The notes below the pieces were generated by a model that saw nothing but the letters and a program-made list of their open reading frames with translations, was not told the origin of the DNA and did no database searches. Below, piece by piece: positions 37,532-44,074 of a DNA stretch of 64,000 nucleotides; the first letter of the stretch is position 1, and the number at the start of each line of letters is the position of its first letter. The stretch lies in contig JACKAF010000002.1 in assembly GCA_020635235.1 (NCBI GenBank), forward strand, positions 372,001 to 436,000. Direction: 5' to 3'. A program made the translations under genes and the position numbers. The DNA comes from Pseudobdellovibrionaceae bacterium. Lineage in GTDB: Bacteria > Bdellovibrionota > FAC87 > UBA2466 > JACKAF01.

Positions 37532-38227
37532 ATGGTAACTCGCAAAATGCTTAAACTTTTGATTTCGTGCGCGTTGGTCCTAAGCGTAACTAGTATACAA
37601 GCGGAACACGACTTCTCAGAACATGTCGAGAAAACCGAACACCCTAATGCCAACATTACAGTCCGCCATTGGAACAAGGAGTTCCCGCAGCAACATTCGT
37701 GTTGTGTTCCCTTCGGTCTGGCTTTTCTATTGGGTAACGGAGATCTCCCAACGGGAGAAGACGTTAACTGTGCGATCGAACGCTGCGGAAAATTGATGGA
37801 CGTTGGCGTGCGAATAGAGGCCGGCATTAAGGTCCAAGACCCGTTTACTAAAGGTCCAGGCGACTACAGCAAACTTCTCGAACGCTTTCCCGAGCTGGAG
37901 GCTTGTCCGATCTTGGAGGAAGAAAAGAACGCGGTGCTGGGTGAGTTTCCTGAATATTCATTCAAGAAGTCGCTACGGGTTCCCATCGGAGTTACAGATG
38001 GCGGGCATTGGATGACAATCACCAAGATTTTGCGAAACCCAAAAGGAGAGGTGGATGAAATCACCTACATCGACCAGTTTGGCGAACGCAACCTCAGAGG
38101 CAGCCATCAAGTAAGCGTATTCGTCACAATGATGGCCTTTCATCGGGGCCTCTGTTTGAAGGACCGAGGTAGAGTACCGATTGAGGCCCCCAGGCCTTCA
38201 CCCTACGGGGGATTATTCCAACAATAG
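37532..38227 (+). CDS. Secreted protein with papain-like Cys-His-Asp pattern
   Basis: A 231-residue exported protein (signal peptide to about residue 24). Start ATG 37532 is favoured by AGGAAGG just upstream. Residues 53-61 read QQHSCCVPF, with Gln a few residues before a Cys pair; His159 lies in TDGGHWMTITKI and Asp181 in TYIDQFGE. The order Gln-Cys-His-Asp and the local context (a hydrophobic helix after Cys, GHW before a beta-strand, YIDxFG after it) match papain-like and C39-like cysteine peptidases. This is inference from pattern; no family was recognised. It is divergent from the peroxiredoxin-like gene and followed by another secreted protein. Confidence 0.6.
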   Translation: MVTRKMLKLLISCALVLSVTSIQAEHDFSEHVEKTEHPNANITVRHWNKEFPQQHSCCVPFGLAFLLGNGDLPTGEDVNCAIERCGKLMDVGVRIEAGIKVQDPFTKGPGDYSKLLERFPELEACPILEEEKNAVLGEFPEYSFKKSLRVPIGVTDGGHWMTITKILRNPKGEVDEITYIDQFGERNLRGSHQVSVFVTMMAFHRGLCLKDRGRVPIEAPRPSPYGGLFQQ

Positions 38228-38296
38228 CCAAGCTTCGCGAAGTGACAAAAATGGTCCCTAGAATCGATTAACCGTTTTTGCTATATTTCCCGTCCC

Positions 38297-38845
38297 ATGA
38301 AATTTCGCTTGTTCCTATTGCTGCTCGTCCTGCCCGGCACGCTACTTGCCGACTGCTCCCAGTTGCAGAAGGTACGTGCGTTGTTCGATTCCTGGTCGGC
38401 CAGCGGCCAGAAATTGCTTTCTGCACTACAAACCGCCCAGGTGGCGTTGGATGTTAGCAACTCGGATGGAGAACGCCACAAGGGAACCCCAGTCTCCGAT
38501 CAGATCCAGTTCATGAAAGAATTTGATGACAGCGAGCTTGTGGAGTGTGCGGAAGAGATTGGAAAAGAATTGAAGGCAGACCAAGTGCTAACGGTTGCTC
38601 GAATGTTACTAGTTGCAGGTGTCTTCAACAGTGGGAGCGACAGCTTCCCAAGTCCTGGTCTCGTAACTTTGGAGAGTTCTTCCAAATGGGACGGCAGCTC
38701 ACCCCATTTAGACCGGTTTATCGAAGAGTCTTTAGTACTTTTTCCCGACTACTCGAGGCGGAGCAATGAAGCCTCGCACGAAAACTGTGCGACCGAGTTC
38801 ATCAAATGGGCCAGGGGACTCATCCGCTCTATGTGGGGTTCCTAA
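38297..38845 (+). CDS. Small exported protein of unknown function
   Basis: A 182-residue protein with a signal peptide (FRLFLLLLVLPGTLLA) immediately followed by a Cys-containing mature start (DCSQLQ). The mature part holds scattered cysteines (CAEEIG, NCATEF) and is mainly helical. No known domain was recognised. It lies 69 bp after the cysteine-peptidase-like gene in the same direction and may belong to the same transcript. The stop is followed by the left end of the repeat/ParA island. Confidence 0.55.
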   Translation: MKFRLFLLLLVLPGTLLADCSQLQKVRALFDSWSASGQKLLSALQTAQVALDVSNSDGERHKGTPVSDQIQFMKEFDDSELVECAEEIGKELKADQVLTVARMLLVAGVFNSGSDSFPSPGLVTLESSSKWDGSSPHLDRFIEESLVLFPDYSRRSNEASHENCATEFIKWARGLIRSMWGS

Positions 38846-38924
38846 GGCGTGGACGAGGCCACCGGCCCGCCATTTCCGTACGTCTTCAAAAACCGATGAA
38901 TGATGGCGAATGCTTTTACGGGGC

Positions 38925-38970
38925 TTAGGCAGGCGTAGAGCGACTCTTCTGGAGCGAGTAGCCTGCCTAA
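38925..38970. repeat. Inverted repeat before recombinase fragment
   Basis: TTAGGCAGGC (38925-38934) and GCCTGCCTAA (38961-38970) are perfect 10-base arms around a 26-base loop in the 190-bp gap between 38846 and 39036. A short inner ACTC/GAGT pair could extend the structure. TTTT follows the right arm, so a terminator for the upstream gene is possible, but the long loop is atypical. A recombinase-binding site is an alternative. Confidence 0.5.
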
Positions 38971-39036
38971 TTTTACAAGAAGCGAGCTGAAGAAGAAGAA
39001 AATGGACCGACCCGGACGACAGGCGAACCCCTTTAT

Positions 39037-39459
39037 GTGTTCGACTTTATTGAGGGTACACACCTACCGAGAAAAATCCCTCCCGAATTTATCGCCGAAA
39101 TTTACGAAAAAGAGGGTCTTTCGGCCCAACAGATCAGTGAGCGAATCGGTCTTTCCAAACAAGCCGTCTTGCACCGGCTCCGCAAAGTCGGTGTTCGAAA
39201 TGGGCGGCGTGGCCGGGCACCGGACAACTATCGCTATCGGAATCCGCCGTTTGGATACAAAGTCGTAATCGGTCAGTTGAAACTCAATTCCTCCGAAATT
39301 CGAGTCGTCCGGCTCGTTTTGAAGCTCGCTAACGAGGGTAAGACGTCGAAATGTATCGCAGGGATTTTGAATGAGAGAAAAGTGCCGGCCCGTCGCGGTG
39401 GACCGTGGGATCGTGCTCGGGTAAAAAGGGTGCTCCAACGTTGGCGTGGAAAAGTTTAA
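39037..39459 (+). CDS. HTH/recombinase-domain protein lacking the catalytic part
   Basis: A 140-residue protein. Residues 15-55 (PPEFIAEIYEKEGLSAQQISERIGLSKQAVLHRLRKVG) form a helix-turn-helix. Residues 72-140 (PPFGYKVVIGQLKLNSSEIRVVRLVLKLANEGKTSKCIAGILNERKVPARRG..W) strongly resemble the Recombinase domain found behind the catalytic domain of large serine recombinases. No resolvase catalytic domain precedes it. The only start in frame is a GTG with a weak ribosome site, and the frame stays open back to 38971. It may be a stand-alone DNA-binding protein or an integrase relic. Confidence 0.65.
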   Translation: MFDFIEGTHLPRKIPPEFIAEIYEKEGLSAQQISERIGLSKQAVLHRLRKVGVRNGRRGRAPDNYRYRNPPFGYKVVIGQLKLNSSEIRVVRLVLKLANEGKTSKCIAGILNERKVPARRGGPWDRARVKRVLQRWRGKV

Positions 39460-39469
39460 AAAAATTCCC

Positions 39470-40516
39470 TTAACCATGTGCCACCGTTCTGAACGCATTT
39501 GATTGGACTTGCTTTGAATACCAGTCGTAGGCGACTAGACGACGGAGCACCGCGCTTGGCGGTAGATACCCGTGCGATAGTTCCCTGGCGATGAACTCTT
39601 TCGTAGCGTGCTCCTGACTATCAGCCGATTCTTCGGTTTCAAAGAAACTCACAGCCTGGTCGAAATCCTCGTTCGTCGGATATGTGGCTTCTGGAGCAAC
39701 AGATACAAAAACCGGCTGCGCTTCTTTGATTTTTTTTATATTTCTTAAATTCTTAATTTCCCCCTCTTTTCTAGGTACCTCCGTGTTCTTTTTGGGGGAG
39801 CTTCCATCTCTTTTTGAGGCAGCTCCGTTTCGAAAATGAGTTGCCTCAGTTTGAGGGGCCTCCTTTTTAGGAAGCCCCCTAACTCCAGATCCTCCGCCAG
39901 TAGGGCAGGCCATTGGAGATACCCACCAGATATTCCCACGCTTAAAATCCGTTTGGACCAAGCGGACGAGATTCAGCTCTCTCAACGTCTTAAGGCATCG
40001 AGAAACGTTGGCGTGCGACATACCTGTGCCCTCCTCAATGAACGTAATTGCGGCCCTGACGTTTCCATCTGAGTTGGGATATCGCCACGCCTTCGACGCC
40101 AGCCAAAGAAACAAACGGAAGCAATCGCCGGACATGCTCTGTAGCTTCGGATCAGAGAACACCCGATGCGAAAGGCGAAAGAACGCAGAGTCGGACTGAG
40201 CTATCTCAAATTGAGGTTCCTCCGCGCGAGCTGCCTCAATCGGAGGTTGCTCGGACTCTGGTCGCTCAATATGAGGTCGCTCGTTTTGAGCAAGCGCTCC
40301 GTGAGCTACCTCTTTCTGAGTGACCTCGACTATAGCCTGCTCTTTTTCGGGAGCCTCAAGACGAGAAGGCTCAGATAGAGGCACCTCTTTTCGAGGTGCC
40401 TCCTTTTGAGATTCTGACGGTGGTTTGAAGCTCGGCGCGACCTTCGACAACCGCACCGGCTCATTTACCCGCATACTTTTCAGGGCGTTACGGAGGTCGC
40501 TTGGCTTCTTACTCAC
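39470..40516 (-). CDS. Winged-helix replication/partition-type protein with E-repeat
   Basis: A 348-residue protein whose GTG start overlaps the ParA stop (GTGA). Residues 38-107 are fourteen perfectly phased pentapeptides with Glu at position 2 (KEAPR, KEVPL, SEPSR, LEAPE...), each from one 15-bp DNA unit. Residues 110-200 form a winged helix (SHRVFSDPKLQSMSGDCFRLFLW and EGTGMSHANVSRCLKTLRELNLVRLV), as in plasmid and phage replication or DnaD/O-like proteins. Two more units occur at residues 218-227 (KEAPQTEATH). The C-terminus has no known domain. It probably acts as the DNA-binding partner of ParA, or as an initiator (inference). Confidence 0.7.
   Translation of the reverse strand: MSKKPSDLRNALKSMRVNEPVRLSKVAPSFKPPSESQKEAPRKEVPLSEPSRLEAPEKEQAIVEVTQKEVAHGALAQNERPHIERPESEQPPIEAARAEEPQFEIAQSDSAFFRLSHRVFSDPKLQSMSGDCFRLFLWLASKAWRYPNSDGNVRAAITFIEEGTGMSHANVSRCLKTLRELNLVRLVQTDFKRGNIWWVSPMACPTGGGSGVRGLPKKEAPQTEATHFRNGAASKRDGSSPKKNTEVPRKEGEIKNLRNIKKIKEAQPVFVSVAPEATYPTNEDFDQAVSFFETEESADSQEHATKEFIARELSHGYLPPSAVLRRLVAYDWYSKQVQSNAFRTVAHG
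39836..39865 (-). repeat. 15-bp GAG-nnnn-CTC repeats, 2 units
   Basis: Two adjacent units inside the winged-helix gene, read on the minus strand: AAGGAGGCCCCTCAA and ACTGAGGCAACTCAT. Each is a small palindrome GAG-4-CTC or close to it, in the same codon phase as the main array. Confidence 0.8.
40196..40405 (-). repeat. 15-bp GAG-nnnn-CTC repeat array, 14 units
   Basis: Fourteen contiguous 15-bp units fill 210 bp of the winged-helix gene. Minus-strand examples are AAGGAGGCACCTCGA, AAAGAGGTGCCTCTA, AAAGAGGTAGCTCAC, ATTGAGGCAGCTCGC, GCGGAGGAACCTCAA and TTTGAGATAGCTCAG. The consensus is nnn-GAG-Gnnn-CTC-nn with an A/T-rich junction, giving short palindromes in constant phase. Unit bases at codon third positions also keep the motif, which suggests selection on the DNA as well as on the protein. 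Confidence 0.85.
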
Positions 40517-41352
40517 TGCACACCTCCCGCTACCCTTGGGATGGCTGGTGCAATTTGAGGTTGCTCAAACTTAGCGACCTCATTTTGAGGAAGCTCAAGT
40601 TGCGTGCGTATTTCGTCTGCAAGGGCAAGGTAGTCCTGTGCCCCCGTGCTCGTTGGCGCGTGGTGGAAGATCGTTTTCCCAAGCGCCGGAGCTTCCTTCA
40701 ACTTCACGTTTCGTCGAATCTTAGTGGCAAATACCTTATCGCCAAAACTCGCCACAAGTTCGTCGAATACATCCCCCGCCATTCGTGTTTGATCGGCTAG
40801 CGTCAACAGAATGCCCAGAATTCTGAGATCGGGGTTAGTGCCGACCTTTATCTCCTCGATCTCGGCCAGCATGTCCTTGATTCCGTTCATGGCGTAGAAG
40901 CCAGAATCGACAGGGATGATGAGGGAATCCGCCGCATTAAGGGCAGAGTTCATCAACGGCCCAAAGGTCGGCGGAACATCGAGGAGAATGACGGAGTATT
41001 TCCCCCTAACCGCCTTCAACGTGCGAGCGAGCCGTAACTCGCTGTTGGTCATCCCCACCATCTCACGTTCCACTTCGGCAAGTCGGTGGGTAGCGGGGAT
41101 GAGAGATATTCCATCCCCCGCGTAGGTAGCGGCGTCGGCGGGTAACTCGCGATTCAGAATCAAGTCGCTAACCGATTTACAGATAGCCTCCAGTGGAACG
41201 CCGAACCCTTGGGTGGTGTTCCCCTGGGGATCGGTATCCACGACAAGCACTGACGCTCCGCGAAGAGCCAGTGCTTGGGCGAGATTGATGGTGGTGGTTG
41301 TTTTTCCTACTCCGCCTTTTTGATTCGTGACGGCAATGATGTGTGCTGACAT
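40513..41352 (-). CDS. parA: ParA-family partition ATPase
   Basis: A 279-residue ParA/Soj-like ATPase. The deviant Walker A motif is NQKGGVGKTTTTINLA, with DTDPQGNTTQG and VILLDVPPTFGPLMNSAL (Walker B) following. ParA binds DNA non-specifically and moves cargo bound by a centromere-binding partner. The start at 41352 is chosen for its GGAGG 6 bp upstream; ten further codons upstream are open. Residues 252-266 (LELPQ NEVAK FEQPQ) carry three 15-bp repeat units. There is no canonical ParB; the next gene, overlapping by 4 bp, is the winged-helix protein. Confidence 0.92.
   Translation of the reverse strand: MSAHIIAVTNQKGGVGKTTTTINLAQALALRGASVLVVDTDPQGNTTQGFGVPLEAICKSVSDLILNRELPADAATYAGDGISLIPATHRLAEVEREMVGMTNSELRLARTLKAVRGKYSVILLDVPPTFGPLMNSALNAADSLIIPVDSGFYAMNGIKDMLAEIEEIKVGTNPDLRILGILLTLADQTRMAGDVFDELVASFGDKVFATKIRRNVKLKEAPALGKTIFHHAPTSTGAQDYLALADEIRTQLELPQNEVAKFEQPQIAPAIPRVAGGVQ
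40555..40599 (-). repeat. 15-bp repeats in the ParA C-terminus, 3 units
   Basis: Minus-strand units CTTGAGCTTCCTCAA, AATGAGGTCGCTAAG and TTTGAGCAACCTCAA lie at the 3' end of parA, in the same phase as the main array 150 bp away. The first and third keep the GAG-nnnn-CTC palindrome; the second is degenerate. Confidence 0.8.
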
Positions 41353-41362
41353 TGAATGCCTC

Positions 41363-41473
41363 CATGTTGTTGACGACGGCAACCGTCTCCCTCAACATGA
41401 AGGCGGTTGCCTGGCTTCCGGCCTGGTTACTGTTATTAGGGGCTTGAGAGTGGCAACTCTTAAGCCCCTTTTT
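41363..41473 (+). ncRNA. Candidate structured RNA antisense to the parA leader
   Basis: The gap between parA and the XRE gene has nested inverted repeats: CATGTTG (41363-41369) with CAACATG (41393-41399), GACGG with CCGTC around CAA (41375-41387), and the alternative GGCAACCG (41378-41385) with CGGTTGCC (41404-41411). It ends on the plus strand with a strong terminator hairpin. A short plus-strand RNA from here would be antisense to the parA 5' leader, as in plasmid copy-control RNAs. No promoter was identified with confidence. Confidence 0.4.
41438..41473 (+). terminator. Intrinsic terminator hairpin
   Basis: AGGGGCTTGAGAGT (41438-41451) pairs with ACTCTTAAGCCCCT (41456-41469) around a GGCA loop: 13 of 14 base pairs plus one G-U, followed by a run of Ts. 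This orientation stops plus-strand transcription. No annotated plus-strand gene lies directly before it; the nearest, at 39037-39459, is almost 2 kb away. Confidence 0.75.
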
Positions 41474-41485
41474 AATTACTGGTAT

Positions 41486-41547
41486 TATCCTAAGAGATGT
41501 ATATCGAGAAAACAACCGTTACTTACAAGATATAATCTCCTAGGATA
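41486..41547. promoter_or_regulatory. Inverted-repeat operator between parA and XRE genes
   Basis: TATCCTAAGAGATGTATAT (41486-41504) and its near-exact inverse ending at 41547 (reverse complement TATCCTAGGAGATTATAT) are separated by 25 bp. The right half overlaps a TATAAT (41531-41536) 16 bp before the XRE start codon. The left half overlaps a GATAAT-like element facing parA. It is probably the site of the XRE protein, acting on both promoters (inference). Confidence 0.65.
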
Positions 41548-41552
41548 TAGGT

Positions 41553-41741
41553 ATGCGGTTGAAGCTCGCTCAAATCATGGAGAAGAGGAAAATCTCCAAG
41601 TACCGCCTCGCTCAAATGCTAGGCGTGCCCACCGCTTCGGTTTTCCGCTATTTTAAACCTGGGTACGATCCGAAACTCTCGACGCTCGAAAATATCGCCA
41701 AGGTCCTGGGAATCAAGGTTCGCGATCTGTTGGACGAGTAA
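41553..41741 (+). CDS. Small XRE/Cro-type regulator
   Basis: A 62-residue protein that is almost entirely one helix-turn-helix domain: LKLAQIMEKRKISKYRLAQMLGVPTASVFRYF, then LSTLENIAKVLGIKVRDLLDE, as in Cro/CI-like regulators. It is divergent from parA and sits 5 bp after a large inverted repeat that it likely binds to control itself and the parA operon. A second out-of-frame FVKELLDE-stop lies just downstream (41744-41770), possibly the relic of a related domain. Confidence 0.85.
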   Translation: MRLKLAQIMEKRKISKYRLAQMLGVPTASVFRYFKPGYDPKLSTLENIAKVLGIKVRDLLDE

Positions 41742-41782
41742 GCTTTGTTAAAGAGTTGCTCGACGAATAACAAGTCGATTAA

Positions 41783-42172
41783 TTACTGCCGACGTGCGAA
41801 AGCAAGAACATGGCCATCGGGATCGGCGTAGTAGCCAGCAATATCACCCCAACTACGTGGCTCAAAACCGCTAAGCTCTCTAGCCCCAGCCGATTTCGCT
41901 CGCTCAATGTACACGATGGGATCGGGTAAATAGAGATATATCTCGGCACGCGGAATTTCGCCGGCCAGTGAGGGATCCTTGATCTTGTCACCCAGAAGCC
42001 GATTGATTCCTGCGATGGGCATTAACCCGAGAACGCAACCGTCCGTTAGAATAAACTCTGTCATCCCTGGGACATTGAGCGATGGGTTAGAGGCTAAAAC
42101 TGCCGAGTAGAAAACAGTACTGCGTGCTTGGTCCTGAACGTAGAGAATAAAATGAACCTTAGAGGCACTCAT
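41783..42172 (-). CDS. VOC-family (glyoxalase/bleomycin-resistance-like) protein
   Basis: A 129-residue protein with the betaalphabetabetabeta pattern of the VOC fold: KVHFILYVQDQARSTVFYSAVL, then FILTDGCVLGLMP, and AEIYLYLPD followed by the terminal GYYADPDGHVLAFARR. Such proteins include metalloenzymes and antibiotic-binding proteins; the substrate is unknown. Its start overlaps the end of the MoeB-type gene by 14 bp, so it is probably translated from the same transcript. Confidence 0.82.
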   Translation of the reverse strand: MSASKVHFILYVQDQARSTVFYSAVLASNPSLNVPGMTEFILTDGCVLGLMPIAGINRLLGDKIKDPSLAGEIPRAEIYLYLPDPIVYIERAKSAGARELSGFEPRSWGDIAGYYADPDGHVLAFARRQ

Positions 42173-43271
42173 TCACGGATTCCGTCAACTTACCCGGCCA
42201 AGAAACGAGACCTTTGGATAAACTGAAGACAGAAGAGAAACCTCTTCCTAAGAGACTCTGAGCGGCCTTTTGGCTTCTCTGACCACTTCGGCAAAAAAGA
42301 ATCAAGGTTTTGTCAGTCGGAAGGAGAACCTCTCCGGAAAGAATGCGGGAAAGCGGAACTGAAATGGCTCCAGGGATACTGCCCTGTTGGTATTCCGCAA
42401 TTTCGCGAACATCGATGAGCTGACTTTCGCTTTCTTTCTCAAGAAGGGCGCGTACTTTCTCAGCCGAGATTTCAGGCGCATTGCCACAGGAAGCTGCCAC
42501 TGATTCAAGTGTCTTTATCGTCGGATTCGCTCCGCAAAGCGGGCAATCTGGATTCGGTGCAATTGAAATATTACGTGACTGCATGGTTAGAAAATCGAAA
42601 ATCTGTAGAGTACGATGAAGCGATTGCCCCAAGCCAAGTATCGTACGTAGGGCTAGCAGCGCTTGAAGGGTCCCCAAAACTCCTGGCACCGCGCCCAGGA
42701 TTCCCTCCTCGGCACAGTTTAGGACGATTTCCTGTGGTGGCTGAGGAAAGAGGCAGCGGTAACACGGGCCTTCGGGTGAACAAAAGAGCGAGAGCCGTCC
42801 CTCGAAACGTGTGACGGACGCGAAGATGTTGGGGCGTTTCAGAAAAAAGCAGGCGTCATTTACAAGATAGCGTGTAGCAAAATTATCGGTCGCATCGAGA
42901 ACGAGATCGTGCCCTTGGATTAGCGCATTCGCATTCGATACCTGGAGAGCTTCGCAGTAGGTGCGAACTCGAATACTGGAATTGAGTTCCCCGAGACGAG
43001 TGGCGGCGACCTCCGCTTTATTAAGGCCGATGTCACTTTCACGGTAAAGGACCTGTCTTTGCAGGTTTGAGAGTTCAACTCGATCTGGATCAATAATCCC
43101 AATCGTTCCGACTCCAGCGGCAGCTAAATAAAGAGCGGCCGGGCAACCTAAGCCTCCGGCCCCTACTACCAAAACCCGACTCGCCTTTAAGCGCTCTTGT
43201 CCTTCGACGCCAATCTCCGTAAGAGATACGTGCCGCGCATAACGAGCAAGTTCTGAAGTTTCTAGGGCCAT
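42159..43271 (-). CDS. moeB: MoeB-type adenylyltransferase with rhodanese domain
   Basis: A 370-residue E1-like enzyme. Residues 1-250 form the ThiF/MoeB domain with VVGAGGLGCPAALYLA, DPDRVELSNLQRQVLY, DATDNFATRYLVNDAC and a CxxC pair (CPLCGA). Residues 270-370 form a rhodanese domain with active-site cysteine in LILFCRSGQRSQKA. In MoeZ/MoeBR-like enzymes the first domain adenylates the GlyGly end of MoaD and the second supplies sulfur, making MoaD-thiocarboxylate for MPT synthase. moaD and moaE are encoded about 7 kb away on the other strand. Confidence 0.92.
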   Translation of the reverse strand: MALETSELARYARHVSLTEIGVEGQERLKASRVLVVGAGGLGCPAALYLAAAGVGTIGIIDPDRVELSNLQRQVLYRESDIGLNKAEVAATRLGELNSSIRVRTYCEALQVSNANALIQGHDLVLDATDNFATRYLVNDACFFLKRPNIFASVTRFEGRLSLFCSPEGPCYRCLFPQPPQEIVLNCAEEGILGAVPGVLGTLQALLALRTILGLGQSLHRTLQIFDFLTMQSRNISIAPNPDCPLCGANPTIKTLESVAASCGNAPEISAEKVRALLEKESESQLIDVREIAEYQQGSIPGAISVPLSRILSGEVLLPTDKTLILFCRSGQRSQKAAQSLLGRGFSSVFSLSKGLVSWPGKLTESVNECL

Positions 43272-43311
43272 CCGCTATCAAGTATCCCGACCGCTTGAAA
43301 AAAACAACTTG

Positions 43312-43797
43312 TCAACGCTCCGATGAGAATTCTCGATTGATCTCCTTTCTCTCCGCGGGAGGTAGGGAAAGTAGAGTGCCAAGCCGCGTGGCTCGCGAGA
43401 TCACGATGCGGACCCCTTCCGCCATACTGGCCAGCTGCGGATTGGCGTTTGTCCAACAATCCGTATTACCTTCAAGGTCCGATCTCAAATGGTCCACCAT
43501 CGTTGCCGCGGAATCCGATGATGGCGCATTTTCAAAGTGTTTGGCCATGGATTTTGCATAGGAGTTCATTACGGACCATCGAGAACACGCTTCCACGCGA
43601 TCCCTACCGGTTAGTCTGCTCTGCTTCCTGGTTTCGAGGAACTCCTTTAGCCCTACAGCTTCGGTTCGAAGATCCTGATTTAACTCGATCACAAGTCCGG
43701 AATCACATGCCTCGCCCGAGGCCGATTCCGCGTAAACTGCGAACGACCACACCGCCACTAAGCTGATGCAAAAAATGCATCTTGTTACGTTCTTCAT
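43312..43797 (-). CDS. Small exported protein of unknown function
   Basis: A 161-residue protein with a signal peptide (CIFCISLVAVWSFAVYA). Start 43797 is chosen because GGGAGG lies 5 bp upstream; the frame stays open 41 codons further. The mature part has several cysteines (EACDSG, EACSRW, DCWTNA) and helical character. No domain was recognised. The 277 bp between it and the sigma-54 regulator (43798-44074) hold no clear gene. Confidence 0.55.
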   Translation of the reverse strand: MKNVTRCIFCISLVAVWSFAVYAESASGEACDSGLVIELNQDLRTEAVGLKEFLETRKQSRLTGRDRVEACSRWSVMNSYAKSMAKHFENAPSSDSAATMVDHLRSDLEGNTDCWTNANPQLASMAEGVRIVISRATRLGTLLSLPPAERKEINREFSSER

Positions 43798-44074
43798 AAG
43801 TACCTCCCGCTCCCCGGCGCGCGGAGCACGTCCACTGCCAACCCGATGTATGTCTTTAAGCTCCGGGGAAACCTGTTTTGTTTTTCGTCTCACTTCTAGA
43901 TAGTGCAAACGAGGGGCCATCCGAGACGGAGATGCCCATTTGGTTTCTTATCTGGCTGGATAGGCTCGATTCAGGCCGAAGCGGAGTTATGGCGGTTTCA
44001 TAATAGTAATGAATACAGGGCGTTATCACGTTGGGCACTCCTACAGTACAGGTAGAAACCTGGAGGGTTTTGTG

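Noticed and set aside
37432..37827. 132-codon N-terminal extension of the peroxiredoxin-like protein.
   Set aside because: The extension lacks protein-like character, runs antisense to a real gene, and a signal peptide with GGAGG site begins at 37431.
40196..40405. Repeat array as CRISPR.
   Set aside because: Units are 15 bp with no spacers and lie in phase within an open reading frame.
41472..41788. Direct repeat TTAATTACTG on both sides of the XRE gene as attachment sites.
   Set aside because: It is only 10 bp, AT-rich, and does not enclose the ParA operon; probably chance.
43856..44038. A 60-codon minus-strand frame in the gap before the sigma-54 regulator.
   Set aside because: No ribosome site and no domain or signal-peptide character; the composition looks non-coding.
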